Made by a program: the position numbers and the translations under genes. From Neurospora intermedia (taxonomy: Eukaryota > Ascomycota > Sordariomycetes > Sordariales > Sordariaceae), in contig BTPP01000004.1 in NCBI GenBank assembly GCA_037102815.1, positions 1,984,001 through 2,048,000 on the forward strand: 64,000 nt of DNA, in the 5' to 3' direction. A model generated the notes under the pieces. It was not told the DNA's origin, made no database searches, and worked only from the letters and a program-made list of their open reading frames with translations. This document shows, piece by piece, positions 1 to 11,600 of this stretch (position 1 is its first letter; every line of letters begins with the position of its first letter).

Positions 1-138
1 CACGCCCCTCTCGTATCCGCTCCGAATCCCTCCCTCTTTACCTCTCTCTACACCTCTACTCCATCCGTCCCTCCTCACCTCCCCGTTGCCGGACATTCTT
101 CTTATCTCCTCCTCCCCTCCCCGGCACTTTGATCTACT

Positions 139-341
139 GTGAGTCTTCTCCTTCGTCCAACGCTTCAACGCAACAACCTAAGCATTGCCTCCCCGGTTGC
201 CCTTGACCTCCTTGGCATGGGTGGGGGAGGAAACCGGCATCATTCCGACTACGGACTGCATCCACCACACGCTCTGAGCCCCAGTCTCTGGATAGTGACT
301 CGAGGTAGCCTCGACTAACACGCTCTATCTGTACTGTTCAG
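139..341 (+). other. Probable 5'UTR intron 1 of the KH-domain gene
   Basis: The segment starts with GTGAGT and ends in TTCAG. A GACTAAC branch-like site lies about 25 nt before the acceptor. It is non-coding and upstream of the ATG at 933. The splice signals are seen in the sequence; use as an intron is inferred. Confidence 0.5.
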
Positions 342-412
342 CCAGAACTCTATAGACCACCAGTCCCGTAGCTGAGTGCTTGCCTGCCGGTCAAACCCTC
401 CCAAAAGAAAAG

Positions 413-867
413 GTACGTGCATCCGGGCCCCCGGACCTGCCTGCCCCGCTACTAGGGAGCCGCCCACTCCACCGTCTGCAGGGACAGCTCTGCAACGGCC
501 CACCATTTGTCCTTCTGTTTTGCTGCGTTCGCGGCCTTCCATCACTTCCAAGTATCGGTGATTTCGAGTTTCCAGCAAAGAAAGTGCATCTGTTCTGTTG
601 GTCCTCAAGTTTGTACCGTTGGTTCCCTTCCATCTGTCGTTTACCCTGTGGATTACCTAAGCTTAGCTCCTGCCGATATTGGGGTGCAGCAACAAGAGCT
701 TGAGCTTTTCTTTGTCACATTCCCCACTGACTTTGGCCAGACTTCCCCCAACACCACCTTCGGTCATCAAGTCAAACCACCCCAACTCAGTTCCCTCTCT
801 CAACGTGAACAACTACCTGTCTACAAGCTAGGTTGTTCGTCTACTAATCTTCTCCTCCTCCATCCAG
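413..867 (+). other. Possible 5'UTR intron 2 of the KH-domain gene
   Basis: GTACGT at 413 pairs with an acceptor ATCCAG ending at 867. CTACTAATC and a pyrimidine tract sit just before it. If used, it removes the small upstream frames between 413 and 867. The alternative is an unspliced leader with upstream ORFs. Confidence 0.4.
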
Positions 868-932
868 ATTAGACTTTTACTCCTCAAACGTCGTCCCAGC
901 CCTTTCAGTTCCCACCTATTCGGACATACATC

Positions 933-2156
933 ATGTCTGCCAGCCAAGACTCAATTCCGGCCAACGGTGGCAGCATCGAGGAGAACCTCGATCACCTCAA
1001 GCTCGATGACAATGAGCCGCGCCTCGGTCCCGATGGCGAGCCTGCCCCCAGAACCGACGAAGAATATGCCCAGACCACCCTTACTCTGAGAGCTATCGTG
1101 TCTTCCAAGGAAGCTGGTGTGATCATTGGCAAGGGCGGCCAGAATGTTGCCAACCTCCGTGACGAAACTGGCGTCAAGGCTGGTGTTAGCAAGGTTGTCC
1201 AGGGTGTTCATGACCGCGTCCTGACCATTACCGGAGGCTGCGATGCTGTCTCCAAGGCGTACGCTGTTGTCGCTCGCTCCCTTCTCGAAGGCGCCCCGTC
1301 TGTTGGCATGGGTGGCGTCATCTCTGCCAACGGCACTCATCGTACGATTGAACCCATTGAAATGCTTTGAGCACCGCTAATCTCATGTGTAGCCATCAAG
1401 TTGCTCATCTCCCACAACCAGATGGGCACAGTCATCGGCCGCCAGGGCCTCAAGATCAAGCACATCCAGGATGTCTCGGGCGTTCGCATGGTTGCGCAGA
1501 AGGAGATGCTGCCGCAATCAACCGAACGCGTAGTTGAGGTGCAGGGTACTCCCGAGGGCATTCAGCGCGCTGTCTGGGAGATTTGCAAGTGCCTGGTCGA
1601 TGACTGGCAGCGGGGCACCGGCACCGTTTTGTACAACCCTGTTGTCCGCGGCGGTGGCCAACCTCTCGGCGGCGATCGCAACTATCCCCAGGAAAGGTCG
1701 TACGGTAGCTCTCGTGTCACACGGACTGGCAATGGTGCCGATTTCAGCAGCAACAGTGGTGGACGCCCTTACAACCGTCGTTCTGATTCCGACGCCGCCT
1801 CTCGTGGCCCTCCTACCCATGATGAGAACGGAGAGGAAATCCAGACCCAGAACATTAGCATCCCCGCTGATATGGTTGGCTGCATCATTGGACGTCAAGG
1901 CTCCAAGATTAGCGAAATTCGCAAGGCCTCTGGTGCGCGCATCTCGATTGCCAAGGTGAGTGATGAGCCTCTGATATGTTGACTGTGAAACGGCCATTAA
2001 CATGACCAATAGGGCCCTCATGACGAATCTGGCGAGCGCATGTTCACCATTATGGGCTCCGCCAAGGCCAACGAGACAGCTCTGTACCTCCTTTACGAGA
2101 ACCTGGAGGCGGAGAAGACGCGCCGCTCTCAGCAAGCTCTCGAGCCTTCCGAGTAG
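933..2156 (+). CDS. Triple KH-domain RNA-binding protein (PCBP/Rnc1/Pbp2 type)
   Basis: Exons 933-1341, 1393-1955 and 2013-2156 join in frame to 371 residues. Intron 1 (51 nt) ends in GTGTAG and intron 2 (57 nt) starts GTGAGT; both keep frame and rebuild KH2 and KH3. Three KH domains are visible with their GxxG loops: GKGG at residues 66-69, GRQG at 152-155 and GRQG at 303-306. The linker between KH2 and KH3 is rich in Gly, Ser, Arg and Asn and probably disordered. The family is poly(C)-binding-like: it binds single-stranded C/U-rich RNA and acts in mRNA stability, localisation or translation (yeast Pbp2/Hek2, fission yeast Rnc1). The domain class is certain; which of these it is orthologous to is not. 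The ATG at 933 is preceded by CATC and opens the frame of KH1. Confidence 0.93.
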
Positions 2157-3570
2157 AGTGCGGAGGAATCATATGGCGCGAGGCTGTAGCCAAGGAAACT
2201 CTTTTATTTGCTGAAAGAGTTGATGGCGGCAGTATTTCAGTTATTTGACCACATTACCCAGGTTGTTATACATTAAAGGAAAACGTTCGGCAGCCCCTTG
2301 TTATGAGTCGTTCCGAAAATGACAGCCCCCAAGGCTCGGAATTGTGGCAGGAAGCACAACAGGACGACAATTTCTTGATCAAAAGCATAGTCGACGGACC
2401 ACTTTCGGTTCTCCTTTACGAACTGGGTCATTCCCTATCCCGCACTGTTTTCGGCAACACGTCCCTTATCTCGCCGGTTTTCACACTTTTTTGCCTAGAT
2501 AGGCCGCGCAAGCTGGCCTGGGTGGTGGAAATTTTGGTGTGAGGGCACTCAGACTACAAGCCTTGTCTTTGACTTGGTGTCGTTGTTTGTATTCCACGAG
2601 CCGATTCCAGCATCGACATGGGATAGTCCGGCGTGTTCGCAGCAGACACCCATGCGATTCCTTACACCGTTCATCATCTTTCCCGCATCTCATCACCCGA
2701 GCCTGTTGGCGTGCTTTTCCAGCATTCAGCACTACCGCCGAGGCCTCTCCCATCTCTTACACCGAATCTTTTTTTTACTGCGCTGATACATGCGACAGTC
2801 CTGAGGTGTCCATAATCAGGAACTATATCAAAGTGCTGGGATCTGGCCAGAACGTCAACCACCCGTTAAGTGGAGGTTCAAACCTGCTTGGTAGTCAGTT
2901 AGGCATAGATAGCACAAAAACGAAGGGCAATAAATGTCGCTCTCTTGGTCTAATTGCGTTTTCGCACTTCCCTCTACACGTATCGATGTGACTATGCCTA
3001 GGTAGAGGTAGGTTTGTTATGTTCCGGTTTCGGCACATTCTGATCCAGGGGGAGCTGCCCCTGGAATCTTACGCTAGACCCCGCAAAAAGGGCAAGTGAA
3101 ACTGGCGGCGCTAGCGTAGGCCGACCCCTGGTTCCCACCAAATAAGGTTAGATAGCGTAAAGCGCAGTGGTGATTACGGTGCATGTGCCGGCCAATCTTG
3201 ACAGGATGACAGGGCTGGGCGCACGAAATGGGGCATGGAGCTTGATGGAAAAGCCACCTTGTCCGGATGACGGATGTGCATACAAGAACCTCTACGGACA
3301 GCGTCTTCCATGATTACCATACGTGAGATTTCCTCGACCAACATTGTCCAATTGATTGAGCAGCCAATCTGTTCAAGACGTCTTGCCTATATTCGAGCTG
3401 TCCCTGACAGACCCTTTGATTCTGTCATTTATCTCCCCTTTTTCTCCTCCCTCCCTCCCTCCCTCCCTCCCTCCCTCCCTTCCTCTTGTTGAGGGCCGTT
3501 CGAGTGTATCCTTACACAATCGCGAATCACAAAACCACGGCATCGGCCACAAAAACTACACTGCATCATC
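2157..3570. other. Intergenic: 3' end of KH gene and promoter of HUT1-like gene
   Basis: No supported gene. A small stem (CCAGGGG, loop GAGCTG, CCCCTGG) lies near 3046-3065. The promoter-proximal end holds a CTCC microsatellite. Short open frames such as 2303-2542 show no recognisable protein. Confidence 0.6.
3447..3482 (+). repeat. (CTCC)n microsatellite
   Basis: About eight tandem CTCC units lie roughly 90 nt upstream of the HUT1-like ATG. This is a pure pyrimidine strand, common in Neurospora promoters and leaders. A polymorphic length is likely but cannot be seen here. Confidence 0.9.
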
Positions 3571-5059
3571 ATGGCTCGCGCAAAGCAGCCAACCCCCGTA
3601 CGGCGGGAGCTATCGTCCGAATATATCAGCAAAGCCGACCGAAAATCGCCATCTGAGAAGGAGGAAGCAGCAGCAGTCTCCGGCGCAAGTGGAAGTGTCG
3701 AGCCGCCATCATCATCATCCCTTGCGGTACCAATGAAGAAGGAAGCCGGCGTCGTCACGCTCCTCATTGACGTTGCCGGCATTTACATCTCCTTGTGAGT
3801 CGTCGTTCCGGTCCCGTTGTTCTCGGTCCCAGGGGGAGGGGGACAAGAAGCATTGTATCACGAAATCAGCAACTAACACAAAACCAACAACAGCCTAACC
3901 TGGGCCTACCTCCAAGAAAAGCTCACCACAACCAACTACGGCGCCTCTCCCATCTCCAAAGGCGAGCGCTTCAAATTCCCCGTCTTCCTCCTAACGATTC
4001 AATCGCTCTTCGCCGCCCTCGGCGGCAAGCTCTTCACCGTCCTTTCCACCCCCAAGGGCCAACCAGTCCCCGCCATGATCCCCTCGCGCGACATCTTACC
4101 GCCCCTTCTCTTGGTGGCATTCACCAACGCGCTCGCCGCTCCGTTCGGGTACGCCGCCCTAGGACACATCGATTACATCACGTATATCCTGGCCAAGTCG
4201 TGCAAGCTGCTGCCCGTCATGTTTTTGCACATTACGCTTTTCAGGAAGCGGTATCCGCTGTACAAGTACTTGGTCGTGGCGGCGGTGACGGCGGGCGTGG
4301 CTGTTTTCACGCTGCATTCGGGCTCCAAGAAACATAAAGCTTCGAGTCATTCAGGGCAGACGAGCTGGGGATTGCTGTTGTTGGGCATCAACCTGTTGTT
4401 TGACGGCTTGACCAACAGCACGCAGGATTACATTTTCCAGACGTTCCAGCCGTATACGGGCCCGCAGATGATGATGGCGAATAACCTGTTGTCGTCCATC
4501 ATCACGGGCGCGTACTTGGTCTTGTCCCCGTGGCTGGTGAAGACGGGACTGGGCGAGTGGTTTGGCATGGCGCAGGCTACGGGCCAGGAGGGCGAGCTGG
4601 CGGGCGCATTGGCGTTTTTGGCGAGACATCCGGAGGCGTGGAGGGATGTGCTGGGATTTGCTCTTTGTGGGTGTATTGGCCAGGTCTTTATTTGTGAGTT
4701 TTTTTTTTTTTTTTTTTTCTCTTTCTTTTGTTTGATTGCTTTTCCTCGGTTTCCCCCTCCCCCCCCTTTTTTTTCCCCTTGACTCCTCAGCAGCGTAACT
4801 AATCAACCCCCATCTCACAGTCCACACCCTCTCAACCTTCTCCTCCGTCCTTCTCGTCACTGTCACCGTCACCCGCAAAATGTTCACCATGATCCTCTCC
4901 GTCGTGGCTTTCGGCCATCGCTTGTCTGAGATGCAATGGCTCGGCGTCGGTCTCGTGTTTGGTGGCATCGGTGTCGAGGCTGGCATTGCGAGACGCGAGA
5001 AGCTCGCCAAGGAAGAGGCCAAGAGGAAGGCGAAGGCGGCTTTGGGGAAGGCGCAATGA
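3571..5059 (+). CDS. UDP-galactose transporter homologue (SLC35B1/HUT1 family)
   Basis: Exons 3571-3794, 3894-4693 and 4821-5059 join in frame to 420 residues, the usual size for HUT1. The first about 60 residues are hydrophilic. Hydrophobic helices follow through the rest, beginning at [15 protein letters not shown] and [10 protein letters not shown]. Family-like segments include [19 protein letters not shown] and, around residues 290-310, [13 protein letters not shown]. The product is a multispanning ER/Golgi nucleotide-sugar transporter. Yeast Hut1 moves UDP-galactose, and SLC35B1 is also described as an ER ATP/ADP exchanger, so substrate is inferred by family only. The C-terminal tail is Lys-rich. 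Intron 2 (127 nt) has a run of about 20 T immediately after its GTGAG donor, which is unusual. The gene converges with the phosphatase gene. Confidence 0.93.
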
Positions 5060-6207
5060 TTAAAGTCTTTGGGTGGTAGTGGTGAGATAGACGAAAAGGC
5101 GTAGTCTAGTTGATTTAAGTCTATATAGGTTAGAGGATGTGAGATACAGAGAGATTGAGGTTATTATGTGGTATTTCTATAGATATCATATATATGTGCC
5201 GGTGCTCAGTTGCTAAAATGAGTTGGTAGTTCCATATCAGTATTGTTCGTAGGATCTATATGAGTATGGAATGTCAAGGCATATTCGTAGAGTTAAGATA
5301 CGAGTACATAGATAACACAGTTTTGGAGATATCCGTTCACTCGAAAGGTTTGGGAAGGTAAATATTATGCATACACAAATTGTATCTGTACGTAGATCTC
5401 CTCACACTTCTTCGTGTCCTTGTTTCCTCCAAGTATGCCCGCATCTAACCCATCAAACATGAAGCTTGAATCTTGAGCTTTCAGATTCCTTACAAGTGGT
5501 CCATTGCGATCTACTTGATTTCTTCCAGTATATGTAAACAGATGCAACGAACTGGACGTTTGTAACAGACTGAGTAAATCTGTAGTTTTGTCGATACCAT
5601 CAAATCTCTGCAACAATCCCGCCCATGTTCGATGACTAAGTGTTTGACATTTCCTCATTGTCCACATCAAATCTTTTCGATGTGCACATCGTATTCTAGA
5701 CACAGAAGCGACACGTAATTGCAATTGAACCAGTAAATAGTAGTGTGAATTCATTCTTTTCTTTCACCATGTAAATCGGAACACATCCGTTGCCCCGATG
5801 CCCTTCCATCCCTCCCACTGTGTCTGTGTGTGTGTGCCTTTCGGGCTGAAACAACCTATCAACAAAAGAGCAACCTAGAAGAGGGCTTAACAGCGCCCAA
5901 ACAAACATGAAGAACAAAGGGAAAAAAAAAATAAGTAGGCCACCCAATCAAGGGGAATTTGCAGAAGCGAAAAGGTCGGGACACACGTGTATCGCATTCC
6001 ACACCACAGACCCGAGCCTTGATACCCTTTTTTGACCAAACCACACCACCGGCACACAAGGAAAAAAACAAAAAGAACAAAGTTCGAAAAAAAAAACGCC
6101 ACCTTTCAATGCTTGGCATAGTAATGTTGAACCAATGAGTACAGTAATGATATTGATACAAAGGATGATTTTTCCCTGCAGAGACTGAATCAGACTGTCC
6201 GGCGGCC
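5060..6207. other. Convergent intergenic region (3' ends of HUT1-like and phosphatase genes)
   Basis: A/T-richer 3' flanking sequence between two convergent genes. I see no coding signal, no repeat longer than short A runs, and a GTGTGTGTGTG tract near 5820-5835. It probably contains both 3'UTRs and poly(A) sites. Confidence 0.6.
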
Positions 6208-8643
6208 TCATAGCAGTTCATCGATAGACCGAACAATAGGGGTTTCTCCCTTTGTTGGTGGACTCCTAGGGTCTGCCACTTGTTTTGGCCGCCCAAATGG
6301 ATAGCAAGTTTCGCGGGGAAACAGTGCCTCCCGAGGTGAGAACAATCCTTCACCTGGCGTGGGCGGCACCTCCACGAATTGCATGCCGGGAATGCCCGCA
6401 AAGGGCTCATGAAGAGGGTTCGCTGTCATTGTCTCGGCACGAGGAGACATGAGTGCGGCATCTTCAAAGTCTCGGACCACAGCCATATGTCTTTCGGGAG
6501 ACGTAGCATCCTTGCTCACTTTGCGCTTTGGCGGCGCTCCCAGAGTTGGCGCTGCTCCTAGTGTCAACGGCACAAACCCGAATCCTGCCTGTGAACCGAA
6601 CCGATGAGCGCCAAAACCCGGGGATGGTGGCGGCTTGGAGAAGGCTGCCTCGAGAGGTGGGCCAAAGCCAGGTGACTTTGGAGGTTCTGCAAGCGTGGGA
6701 GCAAAAAGTCCGCGAGAAGGTTTCGGTTTCAACGGGGGTGATGGGGTGGATGGCCTTCCCCTATCCGGCTCGGGAGACTTGATGCCCAAGTTAACGTTGA
6801 AGCGACCAAATCTTCCAGGATCCCTCTCGTCTTCCTTGATGGCCCATGAAAAGCTCGAAGGAGCGGATGATGGACCTGGCGATATTGGCTCTCCTCTCTT
6901 CGGTGTAGAGTGCCCTCGGCCTCGTGTTGGACTGAGATTAGGTGTGGCGTGTTTCGACGCAACATCCTCCCTCGGTAATGGCGCAGTCAATGGCTCTTGT
7001 TTTACCGGTAGGTCGATGTTATCAACTGACAAAGTCATCCTGTGCCTTGAGGGGCTTCTTCCCAGGCGTGGCTTGAAGCTCGAGGTCATCAACTTCCTCT
7101 TTGAGACCTCCTTCTGAAAATCCTGTAGGCAGTACATCAGCCTCATATTGGGGCTGATCCACCTGCTTTTAGCCTGTGCGGCATGATAAGCATCGTTAAC
7201 AGTGAGATCAGGGTTCTGATACATTCCATAGGCGATGATCAGACTAGCCGATCGACTGGCTCCCTGTTGGCAGTGAACAAGGACCTTCTTCCCCTCCTTA
7301 GTCCTCTTATCGATCATTTCGCAAAGCGTCATCAAGTCATTTCCAATATCCGTGTTGTGATCCCATGGGATGTGAATGTACTCTGGCTCCTTAAGAGACT
7401 GAGCCTTAGGGGTAGTTGGAGTAGCACTTTCTGGGATAAACTCGAACGCTGTGGCAAAGCTACAGGTGGTAGCCGCAGTATCAGGGACTGGGGAGTCAAT
7501 ATCTGGTCTCCCTTGGGAGTTCGAATCCCTCTTGCTTCCCATCCCAACCTTGAACGGGTTCGAGACCTCGCGCGCCACGTTGATGACCACATCAAAGCGA
7601 GCAGCTTCCTCCGCGGTGGGCTCAAGATACAGATAAACGTTGTCGTTGTAAATGCATACTGGCCCATCGGGATAGCCCGGCGACTTCTGGTCCTCGTTAT
7701 TCTCCACCTCATGGTACGGGTCAACCTCGTATATCGCCTTGTTCGCAACTTGTGCCTTGATTGGCGCCTCTTCCTCCAGGATGGTAGAGCTCAAGCCACT
7801 GGGTGCCAATGGCCTTGATGGCCTGAAAAACTCTGACAGTCCAGATTCATTGCGCTCCAATACAGTCGGTATTGTCATCCCCCCTGCTGGACCAAACGTT
7901 GCAGATTTCAGACCAGAGAGCATGTGAGGGGTCGAGGCGGAATGCTTCAATGCACGGCGCTGGAGGATGGGAGGGACCGAAGGTGAAGGGGGCACCTCTA
8001 ATGTTGTGCGATTCATCAACTCTGAAGTGTTCGTCTTGAGGCTGAGCAAGCTTGGCTTCCGCTTCATGCCAGGAATTGTCGGCTTGATGAAAGACGGAGA
8101 GGAAGGCTCGGAAACCAGAGAAGAAGCAAGGGAGTTGAAGGGCGGTTGGATGGAAAGACCCTTCATGTTTTTGGGTCTCCGCGGCGCAGGCGAGGTCATG
8201 GGGCGTTGCGCAAGGTTGGGGTCCGATACAGAGAGATTGGCCATGCGAGACAAGTCGCTTGTGAAGGGTTGCATTGGCGCCAAGGTGGAAAGAGGTATTA
8301 GGTTCACTGGCGAGTCCGGGGAAGATGACGGAGACGGATCGGAAAGATCTGAAGAATCCGTACAAGACACAGTTGTAGTAGGTGATGATTCAGCCGACTC
8401 GGTTGCTCGGCTTGACGTGCTGTTGTGATGGTTGTGAGCAGCATCCGCATGCATTGCATTTGATCGTAGTTGGGCTGGCTGTGTATCACCGGGTAGTTTT
8501 TCGGACTCGAGGTGCATCATTGACTGCGGGTCGACCACGGTGATGGCACTTTGTTGATCCATGCCCTCTGGGCCCAGGTCATACACGGACATGAAAGATG
8601 GGATCTGATCCTCATACAACCGCCGCGTTGTGGCCGAAGGCAT
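6208..8643 (-). CDS. Dual-specificity protein phosphatase with long disordered flanks (MAPK phosphatase-like)
   Basis: Single-exon frame of 811 residues from the ATG at 8643; a frame extending to 8649 only adds non-ATG codons. The catalytic domain spans about residues 325-500. It starts at NDNVYLYLEP, has the general-acid region HIPWDHNTDI, and has the active-site loop VHCQQGASRSAS with Cys458 and the following Arg in place. An insertion of about 50 Ser/Thr/Pro-rich residues sits inside the domain, between NVAREVSNPF and the HIPWD strand. The about 320 N-terminal and 310 C-terminal residues are Ser/Pro-rich and look disordered. KRKPSLLSL in the N-terminal part fits a basic-hydrophobic MAPK docking site. 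A role in dephosphorylating MAP kinases (yeast Msg5, fission yeast Pmp1) is inferred from the domain. The upstream strand carries CACACCAG just before the ATG, a possible leader splice acceptor. Confidence 0.88.
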   Translation of the reverse strand: MPSATTRRLYEDQIPSFMSVYDLGPEGMDQQSAITVVDPQSMMHLESEKLPGDTQPAQLRSNAMHADAAHNHHNSTSSRATESAESSPTTTVSCTDSSDLSDPSPSSSPDSPVNLIPLSTLAPMQPFTSDLSRMANLSVSDPNLAQRPMTSPAPRRPKNMKGLSIQPPFNSLASSLVSEPSSPSFIKPTIPGMKRKPSLLSLKTNTSELMNRTTLEVPPSPSVPPILQRRALKHSASTPHMLSGLKSATFGPAGGMTIPTVLERNESGLSEFFRPSRPLAPSGLSSTILEEEAPIKAQVANKAIYEVDPYHEVENNEDQKSPGYPDGPVCIYNDNVYLYLEPTAEEAARFDVVINVAREVSNPFKVGMGSKRDSNSQGRPDIDSPVPDTAATTCSFATAFEFIPESATPTTPKAQSLKEPEYIHIPWDHNTDIGNDLMTLCEMIDKRTKEGKKVLVHCQQGASRSASLIIAYGMYQNPDLTVNDAYHAAQAKSRWISPNMRLMYCLQDFQKEVSKRKLMTSSFKPRLGRSPSRHRMTLSVDNIDLPVKQEPLTAPLPREDVASKHATPNLSPTRGRGHSTPKRGEPISPGPSSAPSSFSWAIKEDERDPGRFGRFNVNLGIKSPEPDRGRPSTPSPPLKPKPSRGLFAPTLAEPPKSPGFGPPLEAAFSKPPPSPGFGAHRFGSQAGFGFVPLTLGAAPTLGAPPKRKVSKDATSPERHMAVVRDFEDAALMSPRAETMTANPLHEPFAGIPGMQFVEVPPTPGEGLFSPREALFPRETCYPFGRPKQVADPRSPPTKGETPIVRSIDELL

Positions 8644-11600
8644 GTTCAATATCTGGTGTGTGCAAACAGGCCAACTGTGGCCGTCGTGTTGGTGTGGGCC
8701 TGGACTTGACCCTCGCTTGCTGCGGTCCAGTCGCGAACCACGATGTCGATATCGCAGAAAAGGATCCTGTCAGTTAAGCTTGTCCGAATAAACAAGTAAG
8801 AAACTTGTAGATATCCGCTCCTGGTGATAAAAAAAAAATAAGAACGAAGACGGATAAATCAATAGGGCCGTAAGTGTTGGTTAACAGCCAAATTTGAGGG
8901 TAAGCCGGGACAGCACTGCTGAATCCTCCTTCCTTTCCCCAACTATGATCGACTTGTAACTGTGATCCCACCCGAAGGAAAACAATCAAGCCTGTGCCCA
9001 AGACAATGGCGCCGGGCAGCGAGGTAGAAATGAATTATGTGAATGCGCAGATGAAGAGCGCCGGTTGTTGAAGTGGTTGCTGGTCGACACACAAGTCGCA
9101 ATGAGGAGCCTCGTGGGTATCGAGATCGGACGAAAAGAGAACGGTTGCGCGAGGACGGGCTGGTGATCAAGGAGCCTTAGAGCGTCAAGACATTATCATT
9201 ATCGGGGTCTGTCGAAAGGTCGTAGGGTCAGAGCCTCCGAGACGGCAGGAGAAGAAGAGCGGTCGTCGGGTCGTGGTTGATTGACAATCGAAGAACTGCG
9301 GAAAGACAAGCAGGAAGAAGAGGGGAAGAGGTTTCTTTGTTGTCCTGGGCTTTCCAATTCAGACTGGTCCTTTGGCGTGCGCTGCGCGGTCCAAGCTCTT
9401 TTAGCGTCCTGGTACGTAAATGGTAACCTTTCCTCGTCGAGTTTCGCAGGCTGAAAGGTGGAGGGATTGGGGTGGGAAGATGTGGAGGAGAAGAGGAGAT
9501 CAGGAATTGGGGGTGGAGGATGGATGAATTACGAAGGAGGGTGGGTGGCCAGAAGGAAAATGGGAATGGTCGCAAATTCAACGAATTGGAAGAGGCGAGG
9601 GTGATACTGGGGGACGTAGAAAGGTAAAGGTGGGAGAGAAAAAAAAAAGGCGCCGAGGGAACCTGGAAGCGACCTCGGTCAAGCCTCGATTTCTTCCACT
9701 TTGGCGTGACGTTGTTGAAAAGAAGGAAAGAGGGTGTGGAATTGTGAGGTTGTGTTGTGAGAACAAAATTGGAAGCAGCGTGCAGATGGAAAGCAGACAG
9801 TACGGGTGGAGAGCGAGGTGCTGCTGCAGAGGGCTACTAGACGAGAGACCGAACGACCTGTGACGGAGTGTCAGAAGTGCTTCGTTGCTGCGCTGCGCCC
9901 ACGCAGGCACCTCCCTCAGGTTGAGCACATGCACCCACGGCACTCCCTGGGTGGTCTCTGACGCTCACTCTCACACTGTAGGCAGGTACACACGGTGCAG
10001 TGGGACCATCGCAAGAACCTGAACGGGAACAGGGGTCATTGGCCGTCGGCGACGCCTTTCCAACCTTGGATGTGGTTTCTAACCAGAAACAGCCTTTCCT
10101 TCGATTGGTATCCGCCCTGTCACGCTGAATACACTGCATGCTGCTTCACCATTGGCCGAAGCTGAATTCGCAGTCATGGTTACAGAGAAGCAACGCTTCA
10201 GTTCCAGGAGCCCACAGCTCGGGGCGACGAGTGAGAGTTACTGCGTAGAGCCCTGTTGCCCTGTGCTACTATCTTCAGCCCTTCACATGGATGTCCTAGC
10301 TTCCTCAGATGCCATCGAAAAATGGAAGGATATGGATATGTTCTTCATTTGGATCTCTCTCTTGCGCCCAAGCGAGCGAATAGTGTCGCTTCTTCTGTGC
10401 TGCTCCTCCTGGTTGCGTGCAGGCTGCTGGGTGCCCCTGGGTCAAGGGGGCATGCTTCACTACAGCCAATCAGAAGCACGTCGCAGGTGGCCTCCGGCCC
10501 TCCGCTGCCAGCTACAGCGGCCGGCGGCTACAGGTACGTAGCTGCCACCACTCGACCTGACGGCTGGGGATTGGAGTTGGCTCCAAAAACAATGCACTGC
10601 TAAAAATAGACGGTGCGACGGGACGTGCACTCAAATTGTCGCGGTCCATGATTGGATGAGTGTCGCGCCTTGGTTTGATTATCATGATGGGAAATGGATG
10701 ACCACCCAGGCGCTCTTTCACTCTCTTTTGCTCAGCTTTCCCTTGTTACTATATTTTCGCCTTTTTGAGCAACCAGTGTGAGGGTATTGTGGAAATGAAA
10801 GTTGGAAAAGAAACAGTTCTCAAGTGAGGTGATTGACAACAGTGCGACATGGAGTTGCTTCTGGAGCTTCAAAGTCGGGCATGTGCTTCCTTAGGCACGA
10901 TCTTCACGAGAGGGATTCGTGATAAGTTTAGGCGATGCAGAGAGCTGAGAACGACTGGCTCACATCTGCGACTCGTCTCCTAAAATATTGCCACTGGCGC
11001 TTACATACATGGCATGGGAACAGCTGCTACGCCGCAATCTTCTCGCTTCGAGGTCCGCGTGTCCGTCTATAGCCGCCGGTCGGAGATCTGGCCGGATGCT
11101 ATTCCCATCCCGGATGTCCGTCCGTCTGTACCCACTCTACGGAGCCGCAGTGCTCACACTAACGGAGCCGACTACACCACATCGCTCCTGTTCTGCAGAA
11201 AAGTCACAACTAAGGAAGCGGGGTCCCCGCCGTCCCAAGAGGAGCTTGGAGTAGTAGTCACGGTATGAATCAATCCCTCTGTATCCACCAAAAAAAGTTT
11301 GGCGGCCAGTGTAGCATATAGGAGTCCCCAAGGTGTACAACACGCAGAATGTATACAGACAAGACTAAGACATATTGATTCGAAAGACCCCTTCGATCAT
11401 GTTGTCTGCTAGGTCTGAACCTTGTGTTTAAGATATGAATCATTTGTATTGCTTCCTATGGCGAACTCGAGCCAGTTGATGATCACACGTCTCGTGGAAT
11501 TTGCATTTGGAACCGAGGCGCGCTGCTCCATATGCACTCACTCAGCGCAGCGATGGATCTCCAAGAAGTACTTACAGTGCGTTGCAGCATCCTTTGTAAC

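Larger units (their letters stand above)
1..932 (+). promoter_or_regulatory. Long 5' leader and promoter of the KH-domain gene
   Basis: No convincing protein gene is present. The stretch is C/T-rich, typical of Sordariales promoters and leaders, and lies directly before the ATG of the KH-domain gene. Several short open frames start in it (for example 376-561 and 507-872) and would be upstream ORFs if the leader is transcribed unspliced. Two intron-like segments (139-341 and 413-867) have good donors, branch sites and acceptors, so much of it may be spliced out. The transcription start cannot be placed by eye. Confidence 0.6.

Noticed and set aside
7515-7530. GTTCGAATCC, like a tRNA T-arm / B box
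   Set aside because: Inside the phosphatase coding sequence, with no matching A box, acceptor stem or cloverleaf.
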